Of a DNA stretch of 64,000 bases, positions 30,093 through 38,102 are shown in pieces. The position numbers and the translations under genes are program-made. The number at the start of each line of letters is the position of its first letter. The stretch's first letter is position 1. The notes under the pieces were generated by a model that was not told where the DNA came from, made no database searches, and was given only the letters and a program-made list of their open reading frames with translations. The stretch is from Pleomorphomonas koreensis DSM 23070 (GTDB taxonomy: Bacteria > Pseudomonadota > Alphaproteobacteria > Rhizobiales > Pleomorphomonadaceae), in assembly GCF_000425185.1 (NCBI RefSeq), contig NZ_AULH01000007.1:62001-126000 (forward strand), written 5' to 3'.

Positions 30093-30809
30093 ATGCTCCA
30101 CGACATCACCGACGTCCGCCTGCGGCTCCGGCCGGGCTCCTGGCCTGTTCCCGACGATCTCAGGCCGAAGATCGAAGCGCACTGGGCGGCGCGGCTCGCC
30201 GCCAACCCGCATCTCTGGAACGGCCGGGTGCTCGGCACCTTGGCGCCGGGCCAGCCGGGCGGCATCGCCATTGACGGCGGCGTGCTCTCCGGCGAGGCGG
30301 TGGAGGGCGATTTCGCCGGCTTCCTCGCCTGGCGCGACTGGGGCTTTCCGGAGATCGGCATCCGCAACCTGTTCGGCTCGGCGCTGATCCTGTCGTCGGA
30401 CGGCGCGCTGATCCTCGGCGTCATGGCCGCGACGACCGCCAATGCCGGCCAGATCTATCCGCCGGGCGGCAGCCTGGAGCCGGCCGACGTCGACGCCGGC
30501 GGCAACATCGGCGTGGTTGCCTCGATCGAGCGGGAACTCCGGGAGGAAACCGGGCTCGACGCCGCCGAAGCGGTGGTGGAGGGAATGATCGCCGCCTTCG
30601 ACGGGCCGCGCGTCTCGATCGGCCGGGTGCTGCGTTTCTCGCGCACCGCCGACGAGATCATCGCCGGCATCATGGCGGACCTCGACCGGCAGGCCGAGCG
30701 CGAGCTTGAGCGGGTCGTCGCCTTCCGCGCGCCCGCCGAACTGGACCGGCCGGAGGTCACCGCCTATGCCCGCGCCTTCGCGGCGCGGCTGCTCGGAGGG
30801 CGACAATAA
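30093..30809 (+). CDS. Nudix hydrolase domain protein
   Basis: 238 residues. The Nudix box is seen as GGSLEP (near residue 127) and RELREETGL (near 150). The distance between the two halves is longer than in the canonical GX5EX7REUXEEXGU box, so the loop carries an insertion of a few residues. The metal-binding REXXEE core is intact. The substrate, some nucleoside-diphosphate-linked compound, is unknown. A long N-terminal region (1-90) precedes the domain. Confidence 0.8.
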   Translation: MLHDITDVRLRLRPGSWPVPDDLRPKIEAHWAARLAANPHLWNGRVLGTLAPGQPGGIAIDGGVLSGEAVEGDFAGFLAWRDWGFPEIGIRNLFGSALILSSDGALILGVMAATTANAGQIYPPGGSLEPADVDAGGNIGVVASIERELREETGLDAAEAVVEGMIAAFDGPRVSIGRVLRFSRTADEIIAGIMADLDRQAERELERVVAFRAPAELDRPEVTAYARAFAARLLGGRQ

Positions 30810-30886
30810 AAATCGCCGTCCGCCGGGAGGTCACGGCGAACGGCGACGAGGTGCTGCGATCTGCCTGGGGTGGTGGCTTGTTCCGG

Positions 30887-31300
30887 TCAGCCGCCGTAAT
30901 AAGGCGACTGACAGGGGCGCAGGTTTCCGCGGTTGTCGACCCACGTGTTGTCGTAAGCGTTGTAGGAGCGGTAGCGTCCGGCGCACCAGGCCTGATGCTC
31001 GCCCGACATCGGAACGGCGGCGTAGACCGGGGCCGGCTGCTGGTAGACGACGACCGGTGCCGGCTGATAGATGACGGGCGGCGGAGCGGGCTCGTAGTAG
31101 ACCGGCGGCGGCGGCGGCGAGGCCAAAGCCGCGCCGAGCATGGTGCCGCCGATCAGGCCGATCACGCCGGCGGCGGCGATGTCGCCACCGTTCGAGCGGT
31201 GATGGTGATGATAGTAGCCATCGGCCAGCGCCGGCAGCGCCAGCGACGACAGGACGGCGGCGATGGCCACGGGGGCGGCTATCTTCGAGAGCCTGAGCAT
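30887..31300 (-). CDS. BA14K-like secreted protein
   Basis: 137 residues with a signal peptide ending at ALA (residue 26), a His-rich patch (YYHHHHRS), a glycine-zipper-like hydrophobic segment (about 41-62), and a Pro/Tyr repeat region. The C-terminal HQAWCAGRYRSYNAYDNTWV followed by C-SPYYGG matches the BA14K family of lectin-like surface proteins in Rhizobiales. Convergent with the Nudix gene. Confidence 0.75.
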   Translation of the reverse strand: MLRLSKIAAPVAIAAVLSSLALPALADGYYHHHHRSNGGDIAAAGVIGLIGGTMLGAALASPPPPPVYYEPAPPPVIYQPAPVVVYQQPAPVYAAVPMSGEHQAWCAGRYRSYNAYDNTWVDNRGNLRPCQSPYYGG

Positions 31301-31485
31301 TTCACGTCTCCACGTCCGGTCCCGGAGTATCGCCCGGCCGGAAAATCCTTTCCGTTAGCCATAGCTGGGAATTTTGGTCGCATTTTGGAAGGGCCGTGGT
31401 GAAATTCGGATGATAACCGACGTGGACTAACGTCCCCACCGCAACTATTGTGGCCGGCGTTCCGGCCGTCTCAGGAGAGAACCAA

Positions 31486-32397
31486 GTGGCTCGTCGATAT
31501 GCGATTCTCGATGTCTTCACCGCCAAGGGGCTGACAGGCAACCCGCTGGCGGTCGTGCTGGACAGCGAGGGCCTCGACAGCGCTGCCATGCTGGCGATCA
31601 CCAAGGAATTCAACCTTTCCGAGACCGTGTTCGTCGAGCCGCCGTCGCGGCCCGGCACGTCGGCCAAGATCCGCATCTTCACGCCCGGCCGTGAACTGCC
31701 GTTCGCCGGCCACCCGACCGTGGGAACGGCCGTGTTGCTCGCCCACGAGCGGCTGCAGGGCATCGCGCGCGAGACCGATGCCATGGTGGTGCTGGAGGAG
31801 GGGGTGGGTGTCGTCCGCTGCGGCGTCACCATCTCGCCCGAGCGCTCCGGCCGCGCCGTGTTCGATCTGCCGAAGCTGCCGGAGGAACGGCCGTTCCACG
31901 GCGACGTCGGCCTTGCCGCCTCGGCGCTGGGGCTCAACCGCGGCGACATCGGTTTCGAGAACCACGTGCCTTGCGTCTTCGACGGCGGCGGCCCGCTGTT
32001 CGTCTTTCTGCCGCTGGCCGGCCTTGACGCCATGCGCCGCATCCGCGTCGACAAGTCGCATTGGGCGGGCGCCTTCGGCTCGACCGAACTCGACCTCTAC
32101 GTCTATAGCCGCGAGGTGGTCACCAACGGCCACGATTTCCACGCCCGCATGTTCGCGCCGCATAACGGCATCGGCGAGGATCCGGCCACCGGCTCGGCGG
32201 CCGCCGCCTTCTCGGCGGTGGTGCGGCGCTTCGACCGGCCGGCCGACGGCGAGCACAAGCTGGTCATCGAGCAGGGTTTCGAGATGGGTCGGCCAAGCCT
32301 GATCGAGCTTGAGATCATCATCGAGAAGGGCAAGCTCACCGGCGGCCGCATCGGCGGCGAAGCGGTGATCGTCGGCCGCGGCGAGCTTTACGTCTGA
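31486..32397 (+). CDS. PhzF family isomerase/epimerase
   Basis: 303 residues of the diaminopimelate-epimerase fold. The N-terminal YAILDVFTAKGLTGNPLAVV with catalytic-type Glu in LSETVFV (about residue 45), FAGHPTVGTA (about 74-83) and the C-terminal GEDPATGSAAAAF motif (about 227) define PhzF. Substrate unknown. The GTG start at 31486 follows AGGAGAG; the frame extends 12 codons upstream without a ribosome site. Last chromosomal gene before the prophage. Confidence 0.9.
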   Translation: MARRYAILDVFTAKGLTGNPLAVVLDSEGLDSAAMLAITKEFNLSETVFVEPPSRPGTSAKIRIFTPGRELPFAGHPTVGTAVLLAHERLQGIARETDAMVVLEEGVGVVRCGVTISPERSGRAVFDLPKLPEERPFHGDVGLAASALGLNRGDIGFENHVPCVFDGGGPLFVFLPLAGLDAMRRIRVDKSHWAGAFGSTELDLYVYSREVVTNGHDFHARMFAPHNGIGEDPATGSAAAAFSAVVRRFDRPADGEHKLVIEQGFEMGRPSLIELEIIIEKGKLTGGRIGGEAVIVGRGELYV

Positions 32398-32547
32398 ACC
32401 AGCCCGATGCGGCGATCGTCCCGCCGCCGACGCCTTGCCGCAGCCGCGGCAGGGCGCGCGGTTGCATGCCGCATTCAAGCTCCGATGCGGCTAACTCCTT
32501 GAAAGAAAAGACCGTTCAATTTTTTCACCAGCGGGGGCGAAAAGGGC

Positions 32548-32576
32548 TTGCGCCCGATCTCCGGCGTGGTTATAAG
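32548..32576 (+). promoter_or_regulatory. Promoter of tRNA-Lys
   Basis: TTGCGC (32548-32553), 17-base spacer, TATAAG (32571-32576), 44 bases before the tRNA gene. Confidence 0.65.
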
Positions 32577-32619
32577 CCGCCATCGCTTCCGGACGACAAC
32601 GCCGTCCGGCGAGAAAAGT

Positions 32620-32695
<76 letters not shown>

Positions 32696-32798
32696 CTTTT
32701 CCCAACGACTTCAGATAGATAGCTCAGGCGCTTGAGAACAAACGGTGTTCTCGTGCGCACCGTGAGCACTTTGAAAGGTGCGCACGGTGCGCACACAC

Positions 32799-32993
32799 TC
32801 ATCCGGCCGTTTCGCGGGCGAGATCGTCGAGGGTTGCGGTGAGGGCGTCGATGTGCCGGCGCATGACGGCGTGAAGCTCTGCCATGGCGGCGCGCGCCTT
32901 GTCGTCGTCCTCGCGATCGATCTTCTGACAAAGGTGAAGCATCACGTCGATTTCCGTCACTCGGTAGTCGGCGGCACAGACAAGCTCGAACAT
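32799..32993 (-). CDS. Hypothetical phage protein
   Basis: 64 residues (MFELVCAADYRVTEIDVM...). Acidic and helical, family not recognised. A GGAGG seven bases before this ATG decides the start; an in-frame ATG seven codons upstream has none. Outermost gene of the leftward phage region. Confidence 0.55.
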   Translation of the reverse strand: MFELVCAADYRVTEIDVMLHLCQKIDREDDDKARAAMAELHAVMRRHIDALTATLDDLARETAG

Positions 32994-33167
32994 TTCAATC
33001 CTCCAACGCAACAACTCGTGGACGTGGGAGGGAAATCACGCCTATTGGAATGATGCCAATTGGTATGCAATCAGGGATTCGATGTTGGCGCGCGTAGGCT
33101 TGCGGCTGTAGCTTGGCGAGACCGATCGTGCTTGGTCCGCTGCATTCAGCTTGAGCTAGGTGTTCCG

Positions 33168-33449
33168 ATGACATTATCCGAACTGGCCTTGGCCTTCTTG
33201 ATCCTTATCGCGTCAACAGGCTGGATCGCCGCGGCTCCAATTATCGGAATTCGTTTCTCTATATATATAGTTTCGATTTATGCCGATAAGCATTATTTGC
33301 TTACCGGGAATAAAGAATATAAGAATCTCGATTTGGAAAGATTTGCATTTCAGGTGGCGTTCTGCGTTTGGCTAGCAATGCTAGTAATTGTTCCACTTAT
33401 GCTGTTTTACTTCCATCAAGCGGCCCGTAGTAATTCTTTGAACCTTTAG
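33168..33449 (+). CDS. Small membrane protein, low G+C
   Basis: 93 residues with two hydrophobic segments (about residues 4-32 and 66-84) joined by a charged loop DKHYLLTGNKEYKNLDLE. The gene is strikingly AT-rich (for example TCTATATATATAG) compared with everything around it, suggesting a recently acquired moron. Its stop overlaps the stop of the convergent nuclease gene (TTAG). Function unknown; a host-surface or exclusion role is only a guess. Confidence 0.6.
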   Translation: MTLSELALAFLILIASTGWIAAAPIIGIRFSIYIVSIYADKHYLLTGNKEYKNLDLERFAFQVAFCVWLAMLVIVPLMLFYFHQAARSNSLNL

Positions 33450-33826
33450 TTGCCGCACCACGTCCTCTCTCTTTCTTCGTAGGCCTGCCTGCCCGGTTCG
33501 TAGCGCACGGCGTGGCCGGACTTCAGCATCATGTCGCCGACGTCGCCGGCGTCGGTGCCGATGCGGGCGAGCGTGCGGCGGTAGCGGTCGGTGCCGTGGC
33601 GCTCGACGGTGATACGGGCGCCCGTCAGGATCCGCTCGAGCGCGGCCTTGGCCTTCAGGCCGCGCTCGAGCTCCGCCGGACAGCGGGGATGGAAGGTCTC
33701 CGGCGCGTCGATGTGGAGCAGGCGGAGGGTTTCGGTGCGGAGCACGACGGTGTCGCCGTCGACGACGCGGAGCGGGGCGGCGGCGCAGACGGCGGCACAG
33801 ACGATGACGGTGAAGAACGTGGCCAT
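33446..33826 (-). CDS. Secreted thermonuclease-like (SNase) protein
   Basis: 126 residues. N-terminal signal-like helix ending near AAA, then the staphylococcal-nuclease fold: LRVVDGDTVVL, LRLLHIDAPE (Arg/Asp active-site strand), GLKAKAALERIL, ITVERHGTDRYRRTLARI and DVGDMMLKSGHAVRYE. Only the catalytic domain is present, which is short for the family. Start ATG 33826 gives a signal peptide; the frame extends upstream into the previous gene. Last gene of the integrase operon. Confidence 0.82.
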   Translation of the reverse strand: MATFFTVIVCAAVCAAAPLRVVDGDTVVLRTETLRLLHIDAPETFHPRCPAELERGLKAKAALERILTGARITVERHGTDRYRRTLARIGTDAGDVGDMMLKSGHAVRYEPGRQAYEERERTWCGN

Positions 33827-33830
33827 GGGG

Positions 33831-33992
33831 CTATCGGCAGGCAAGCGCGCCGCCGAACTCGACGGCGGTGCGGTATCCAGCGATGAAGACGGCGAGACAG
33901 ACGAGCAACAGCCAACCGGCGCCGATGCGAACATAGCCGACGTGATCCGGATCGACCTCGAGGCGGAAGGCCCGCTTCAGAAACTCCCCCAT
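33831..33992 (-). CDS. Small single-pass membrane protein
   Basis: 53 residues (MGEFLKRAFRLEVDPDHVGY...). One membrane helix (about residues 24-41, IGAGWLLLVCLAVFIAGY). GGGAGGG lies about 5 bases before the ATG. It sits 4 bases before the nuclease gene and 12 after the DUF2158 gene in the leftward operon. Function unknown. Confidence 0.6.
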   Translation of the reverse strand: MGEFLKRAFRLEVDPDHVGYVRIGAGWLLLVCLAVFIAGYRTAVEFGGALACR

Positions 33993-34004
33993 CTCGCCCT
34001 CCCT

Positions 34005-34436
34005 TCAGAACGGCAGATCGTCGAGGTCCTTCGCTGCCCTCAGGCAGCGCTCATCGACGCTAACTGTGATCAGGTCTTCGATGTGCCGATCGTATTCGCC
34101 GATGGCGCATTCGACCAACCGTCCGCAAGTTTCGCTGACCACCGTCATGCGGACGCCGCCGCTCGCGAGCTGCACCACGTCGCCGATCTTGAATTTACGC
34201 CGAACGCCCATGGCGTCCAGTGCCTCGGCCCAAGTCGTCGGCTTCGCCTCCGGCTCGGCGTGGCGCCGGCCTTCATGGAACGCCTTGGCGGCAAGGCCGA
34301 TGCCGATCCTCGGCAGGCGCGTGCCCGCCATGATGAGGTCGGCCGTCCAACCGAGCCGCAGCATGGCAAGGACGAAATCCTCCTCGGCGGGCGAGAGCAG
34401 TTCATTCGTTTCGATGTTAGCGGTTGTCTCGGGCAT
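34005..34436 (-). CDS. DUF2158 domain protein
   Basis: 143 residues. An N-terminal acidic region with LSPAEEDFVLAMLRLGWTAD, a helix-turn-helix-like segment of unknown role, is followed at about residues 82-97 by FKIGDVVQLASGGVRMTV, the DUF2158 (YodC-like) beta-barrel signature. Such proteins are common in phages; function unknown. Follows the small hypothetical gene by 11 bases. Confidence 0.65.
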   Translation of the reverse strand: MPETTANIETNELLSPAEEDFVLAMLRLGWTADLIMAGTRLPRIGIGLAAKAFHEGRRHAEPEAKPTTWAEALDAMGVRRKFKIGDVVQLASGGVRMTVVSETCGRLVECAIGEYDRHIEDLITVSVDERCLRAAKDLDDLPF

Positions 34437-34447
34437 GCCTGCCTCCT

Positions 34448-34810
34448 TCAGTTCGGCCGCTGGGAGGCCTGAGACGGCGTTCTGAGCATGGCGCTGCCAC
34501 GGACGGTCATGCCGGTGGCGGCCTCGATCATCGCCTTGGTGAGGATCATCGCCAGTTCGGCCCTCATGCCGGTGTCATCGACCTCCCGGAGCATCTCGCC
34601 GATCGCGCTTCCGGCCACCGTGCCGAGAGCTTCCAGCGTGCAACCGGCGCAACAATCGTCGCGCTTCAGTTCGTCCAGAAGGAAGCGGACGATGGTCGCC
34701 GCCACGCCGGCCTCGTAGCAGCGGGCGGCAATGTCGTTGCCGTGCTCGCGCTGATGGGCGGCGTTCCGGCGGGTGATCTCGTCCGCCTTTTCCCTGTCCT
34801 CGTAGCTCAT
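34448..34810 (-). CDS. Hypothetical phage protein
   Basis: 120 residues (MSYEDREKADEITRR...). Helical, with a DDCCAGCT cysteine cluster near residue 51; no family recognised. Its ATG overlaps the integrase stop (ATGA), so it is coupled to integrase translation. Confidence 0.6.
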   Translation of the reverse strand: MSYEDREKADEITRRNAAHQREHGNDIAARCYEAGVAATIVRFLLDELKRDDCCAGCTLEALGTVAGSAIGEMLREVDDTGMRAELAMILTKAMIEAATGMTVRGSAMLRTPSQASQRPN

Positions 34811-36147
34811 TTCCACATCTCCTCTGACCTGTCGTCGGTTTCGTACCAGGCGACGAGTTTCTTCATGCCGGCGCTGGCCATGTCGGGGTGCAGCGCCAGA
34901 TAGTGCTTCATGATCTGGTAGGCCGACGCTTCGCTGTGGCCGGTGATCGAGCAGATTTCCGGGATGGTGAGGCCGGCGAGGCCCATCCAGGTGACGGCCG
35001 TGTCGCGCAGGTCCTGATCGCGAAAGCCCTTGAGCGACGGCACCGGCGGCAGCTTCCACACCGGCTCGTTCTCCGGCCGCTCCCCGGCGCGGCGCAGAGC
35101 CTCGTTCCGGGTGGCCGTCGCCTCGGCGTCGGGCACGCCGTCGACAGCGGCGCTGCGAACATCGTCCCAGAGATGGCGATACCAGTTGGCGGTGAAGGGC
35201 CGCCACGATTGCTCGTTCATGACGACGTGACGATCGACGATGCCGGCACGGATGCGGCGGACGCGACTGCCGGCGAGGCGAGCCTTCAGCTCCGGAGATT
35301 CCGGGATGACGACGCGGGCGCCCGTCTTCTGCTGGCGAAAGACGCGCCGTCCGCGATCGACCAGCACGGCCTCGTGCAGCAAGGCGAGACGGTCGGCCTG
35401 GCGCTGGCCGGTCCATACGCCGAGGATGATCATGTCGCCCATCTCCGGCCGGCCGATGGCGTCGGCGGCGGCCACCAGCGCCTCCAGCTCGGCACGGGAG
35501 GCGAAGCGCAGGCGGGGCTTCGATCCCGGCTTGCCCAGTCGAAAGGCCGGGTTGATCGACTTCCTTACCTTGCCGCGGCGCATGCCCCAACTGATTGCCG
35601 CCGACAGCACGCGCAGCACGGCGTTGGCCGTGGGCAGGCCGCGCTTCTGCCAGATGTCTTCATGCAGACCGACCAGGATCGGCTGATCGAGCGCCGCGAC
35701 GGCCGAGTGATAGAGCTCGTGGTCGTGCGCCTCGAGGGTGCGCATCTTCTGGCGGTAGTCTTGCATGGTGCGATAGGACTTCTGCCCCTCGCCGCGCGGC
35801 GGCTGGGGGAGGCCGCGCGCCACCGGCCGGGGGAACAGCGGCGACAGCAGCCAGTCATCCACCAGATGGGCGACGGTGTAGATCGACGCGACGGGCGTTG
35901 CCGCCGGCGGCGCCTTGGGCACGAACACCTTGCGCTTCTTCTTCGCCTTCGCGGCCTCGCGGATGGCTTCGACCTCGGCGGCGCGCTTCTCGGCCCAGTC
36001 CAGCGCCTCGCCGCGCGTCATCCAACGGCCGTCCGCGTGCTTCAGGTCCATGGCCTTGAAGCCGAGGGCGCGCACCATGTGGTTGGGGTTGAAGCGCGGG
36101 CGCCCGTCGCGCCACGAGACGTAGGGGATGGACGGCAGCTTGGCCAT
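34807..36147 (-). CDS. int: Tyrosine recombinase/integrase
   Basis: 446 residues. N-terminal arm- and core-binding regions (1-205) and the catalytic domain (210-430). Candidate catalytic residues are Arg249 (TGQRQADRL), Lys274 (QQKTGA), Arg381 (QDLRDTAV, where the usual box-II His is Gln378), His404 (TGHS) and a Tyr at 410 or 416 (YQIMKHYL). It should recombine the phage at the tRNA-Lys 3' end 2.1 kb away. Member of the leftward operon that starts at 37834. Confidence 0.92.
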   Translation of the reverse strand: MAKLPSIPYVSWRDGRPRFNPNHMVRALGFKAMDLKHADGRWMTRGEALDWAEKRAAEVEAIREAAKAKKKRKVFVPKAPPAATPVASIYTVAHLVDDWLLSPLFPRPVARGLPQPPRGEGQKSYRTMQDYRQKMRTLEAHDHELYHSAVAALDQPILVGLHEDIWQKRGLPTANAVLRVLSAAISWGMRRGKVRKSINPAFRLGKPGSKPRLRFASRAELEALVAAADAIGRPEMGDMIILGVWTGQRQADRLALLHEAVLVDRGRRVFRQQKTGARVVIPESPELKARLAGSRVRRIRAGIVDRHVVMNEQSWRPFTANWYRHLWDDVRSAAVDGVPDAEATATRNEALRRAGERPENEPVWKLPPVPSLKGFRDQDLRDTAVTWMGLAGLTIPEICSITGHSEASAYQIMKHYLALHPDMASAGMKKLVAWYETDDRSEEMWK

Positions 36148-36177
36148 GATGGGTACTCGATACTGGTGATGGGGTGA

Positions 36178-36336
36178 TCAGCGGCCGGCGGGCCGGATGC
36201 GGGCGGCCTCGACGAAGAAGGCCGGCTCCGGATCGACCGGCCGGCGCGGCCGGCAGAGCTGGATGAGGGCGGAGAGGCCGAAGGCGGCGAGCGGCGCCAG
36301 CCAGCCGATGACGGCGGCGTAGGCGATGTCGCTCAT
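36178..36336 (-). CDS. Small membrane protein
   Basis: 52 residues (MSDIAYAAVIGWLAPLAAFG...). One hydrophobic helix (about residues 4-27) then a basic RPRRPVDPE segment. Its ATG overlaps the stop of the preceding gene (ATGA) and it ends 30 bases before integrase. Function unknown. Confidence 0.6.
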   Translation of the reverse strand: MSDIAYAAVIGWLAPLAAFGLSALIQLCRPRRPVDPEPAFFVEAARIRPAGR

Positions 36337-36605
36337 GCCGCCTTCCTCCTGCCGGGCTTCGCCTTCAACTGCTCCACGTAGACCTCGCCCATGTCGGTGA
36401 GGGTGGCGACGGGGAAGATGTAGCCGTTGCGCTTGACGTCGCGGATGCGCACGAGGCCGTAGGACACCAGCTTCTCGATGGTCACCGGCTGGATGATGGC
36501 CGAGCGGTTCGACCAGCCGGAGCGGCGCTTGTAGAGCGTGTTGGCGCTGTCGATGACGCGGAGGGCGAGGCGCTGCGCGTCGGTGAGATCAGCAAGCGGC
36601 TTCAT
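36333..36605 (-). CDS. Putative winged-helix phage protein
   Basis: 90 residues. DLTDAQRLALRVIDSANTLY, IIQPVTIEKLVSYGLVRI and TLTDMGEVYVEQL resemble a small winged-helix domain; weak call. Basic C-terminus (KPGRRKAA). Overlaps both neighbours by four bases. Confidence 0.55.
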   Translation of the reverse strand: MKPLADLTDAQRLALRVIDSANTLYKRRSGWSNRSAIIQPVTIEKLVSYGLVRIRDVKRNGYIFPVATLTDMGEVYVEQLKAKPGRRKAA

Positions 36606-36832
36606 CGGCGGGCTTCTCCAAGGTCGGGCGGCGTGTGACGGATAGCGTCGAGGGCGGGGTGCATGGCACCGACGAACTCGGCGCCGTGAACGCGGGTCTT
36701 GCCCATGACCACCTGCGTTTCGAGCCGCAGGCGGTTGGCCTCGACGATCATCTCGCGGTCGAGCAGGCCGGATACCGAGGCCTCGTCGATGCGGGCGAGG
36801 AAGGCGAGGACGTTGGCGAAGTAGTCTTCCAT
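36602..36832 (-). CDS. Hypothetical phage protein
   Basis: 76 residues (MEDYFANVLAFLARIDEASV...), helical, no recognised family. Starts on the stop codon of the upstream gene and overlaps the downstream start by four bases. Confidence 0.55.
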   Translation of the reverse strand: MEDYFANVLAFLARIDEASVSGLLDREMIVEANRLRLETQVVMGKTRVHGAEFVGAMHPALDAIRHTPPDLGEARR

Positions 36833-37242
36833 CAGGCCGGCTCCTTGGGCTTCTTCGGCATGGTCCGGCAGACGGAAAAGGGTGCCTGGTAGTGATCGGG
36901 CAGGGCCTCGAGCGAGACGAGGGCGATGCCGCCGAGCATGGTCCGCCGCAGCGACATGTCGGGCCGCTTGCGGTGCGGGCGGCAGAACAAGCGCCGCAAT
37001 GCGCCGTCGGCCAGGCACGCCTCGCGAAAGCGGTCGAAGTGTTCCGGGCTGAAGACGACGGCCTGCGGATGCGGGCCATATTCGGGAGCAATGCCGAGGT
37101 CGGACATCGCCTGATGGAGCGTGTTCAGCGCCAGATAGAGCTTCATCCAAGCGACAGTGATGCCGGTGGTTTCGGGCTTGGCGACGATGTGCGTGCTGAC
37201 GCGCGTCATCCCGTCAGCCGTTGTTTCGACCTTGAAGCTCAT
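36832..37242 (-). CDS. Hypothetical phage protein
   Basis: 136 residues (MSFKVETTADGMTRVSTHIV...). The central part has HPQAVVFSPEHFDRFREACLADG and a Cys/His/Arg patch (LFCRPHRKRPD). Family not recognised. The ATG overlaps the stop of the GapR-like gene by one base (TGATG). Confidence 0.57.
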   Translation of the reverse strand: MSFKVETTADGMTRVSTHIVAKPETTGITVAWMKLYLALNTLHQAMSDLGIAPEYGPHPQAVVFSPEHFDRFREACLADGALRRLFCRPHRKRPDMSLRRTMLGGIALVSLEALPDHYQAPFSVCRTMPKKPKEPA

Positions 37243-37529
37243 CACGCCATCCCCAGCGCGTTCATGTAGAGATCGAGGATGGCATCGGCTTCCTGACGCG
37301 CGTCGGGGTCCATGCGGCGGATCTGCAAGAGGCGCTTGACGGTCTTGACGTCGTAGCCACGGCCCTTCAACTCGGCATAGATGTCTTTAATGTCGTCGCC
37401 GATGGCCGCGCGTTCCTCGTGCAGCCGCTCGATGCGCTCGACGAACTGGCGCAGTTCGCCGGCGGCGACGCCGCCTATGCTCTCGACGGCCGCCATGCCG
37501 CCGGAGGCTTCCGTTCCGCCCGCCTTCAT
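37242..37529 (-). CDS. GapR-like DUF2312 DNA-binding protein
   Basis: 95 residues. ELRQFVERIERLHEERAAI, DIKDIYAELKGRGYDVKTVK and QEADAILDLYMNALGMA match the DUF2312/GapR family of alphaproteobacterial proteins that clamp overtwisted DNA ahead of polymerases. The host has its own copy in related genomes; this phage-encoded version lies in the integrase operon and could influence supercoiling during integration or replication. That role is inference. Confidence 0.82.
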   Translation of the reverse strand: MKAGGTEASGGMAAVESIGGVAAGELRQFVERIERLHEERAAIGDDIKDIYAELKGRGYDVKTVKRLLQIRRMDPDARQEADAILDLYMNALGMA

Positions 37530-37834
37530 GATGCTGCCCCTTGTCCGTAGCGTGTGCGCAGGAAGTCGGCCTGGGCGCCGATGATGTCGCCCAGGCCGCT
37601 GTTGCTGGCTCTGCTCACGGTGTTGTCGTTGGCTCCCGGCACAAGCGGGGTGGGGCCGTCGATCCAACGCGATACAGCACGACGGCCCCACACCCGGTTT
37701 CCGCCGGGGAGTGGCGGCGGAAATCCCGTCTTCTCATGAAGCCGGCGCCAGGAGCGCCACAGCCGATCCGGCGTGATGCGAAGGGCGGCTGCCACTTCGT
37801 CGATCGTGACCGTTTCCTCGCTGAGTGCTGACAT
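37526..37834 (-). CDS. Excisionase-like winged HTH protein
   Basis: 102 residues. VTIDEVAAALRITPDRLWRSW followed by GGNRVWGRRAVSRWIDG is the MerR/AlpA/excisionase-type winged helix. First gene of the leftward operon that also holds integrase, fitting a recombination directionality or regulatory role. The upstream in-frame ATG lies inside the ribosome site GGAGGT, which is spaced 7 bases from ATG 37834, so the shorter form is chosen. Confidence 0.68.
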   Translation of the reverse strand: MSALSEETVTIDEVAAALRITPDRLWRSWRRLHEKTGFPPPLPGGNRVWGRRAVSRWIDGPTPLVPGANDNTVSRASNSGLGDIIGAQADFLRTRYGQGAAS

Positions 37835-37865
37835 CGCATCGACCTCCATGAGTCGGCGCGATGAT

Positions 37866-37922
37866 TATGCATTTTTGCACATTCGTCAATGGTCATGCAT
37901 ATAACCGATGAGGCAAATGCAT
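37866..37922. promoter_or_regulatory. Leftward promoter region with TATGCA-type operator motifs
   Basis: An A/T-rich stretch just upstream of the leftward operon contains TATGCA at 37866, TGCAC at 37876, ATGCAT at 37895 and ATGCAT at 37917. Similar TATGCA/TGCAC motifs occur beside the repressor and Cro-like genes, suggesting shared binding by one or both regulators. Confidence 0.5.
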
Positions 37923-37964
37923 ACAGCCGTGAGCGTGGGCGCTTCATGGAATCGCACAGGCGCC

Positions 37965-38097
37965 GTCCGGACATGCATTGATTGCCGACGGAACTGCCCT
38001 GTCCGGTCAGACGTTGATTGCGTCAAGGGCGGTGGTGTCCGGACATGCGTTGAGTGCAAGCGGGCCGGAGACGTGTCCGGACAGGCGTTGAGTGCCG
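37965..38097 (+). repeat. Four 23-bp direct repeats, 36-38 bp apart
   Basis: Units start at 37965, 38001, 38037 and 38075. Consensus GTCCGGACATGCGTTGA then NTGC; the constant positions are GTCCGG, CA, C, TTGA and TGC. Each begins with the partial palindrome GTCCGGAC. The spacers are not similar. They lie between the repressor stop and the leftward operon, where no gene is seen. Likely protein-binding iterons. Confidence 0.8.
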
Positions 38098-38102
38098 ATC
38101 GT

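Noticed and set aside
36333-37091. Longer forms of the small leftward genes
   Set aside because: The upstream extensions are out-of-frame copies of neighbouring genes; four-base overlaps and domain starts favour the short forms.
37965-38097. Possible CRISPR array (regular repeats)
   Set aside because: Only four imperfect repeats with 13-15-base spacers, no cas genes; spacers far too short.
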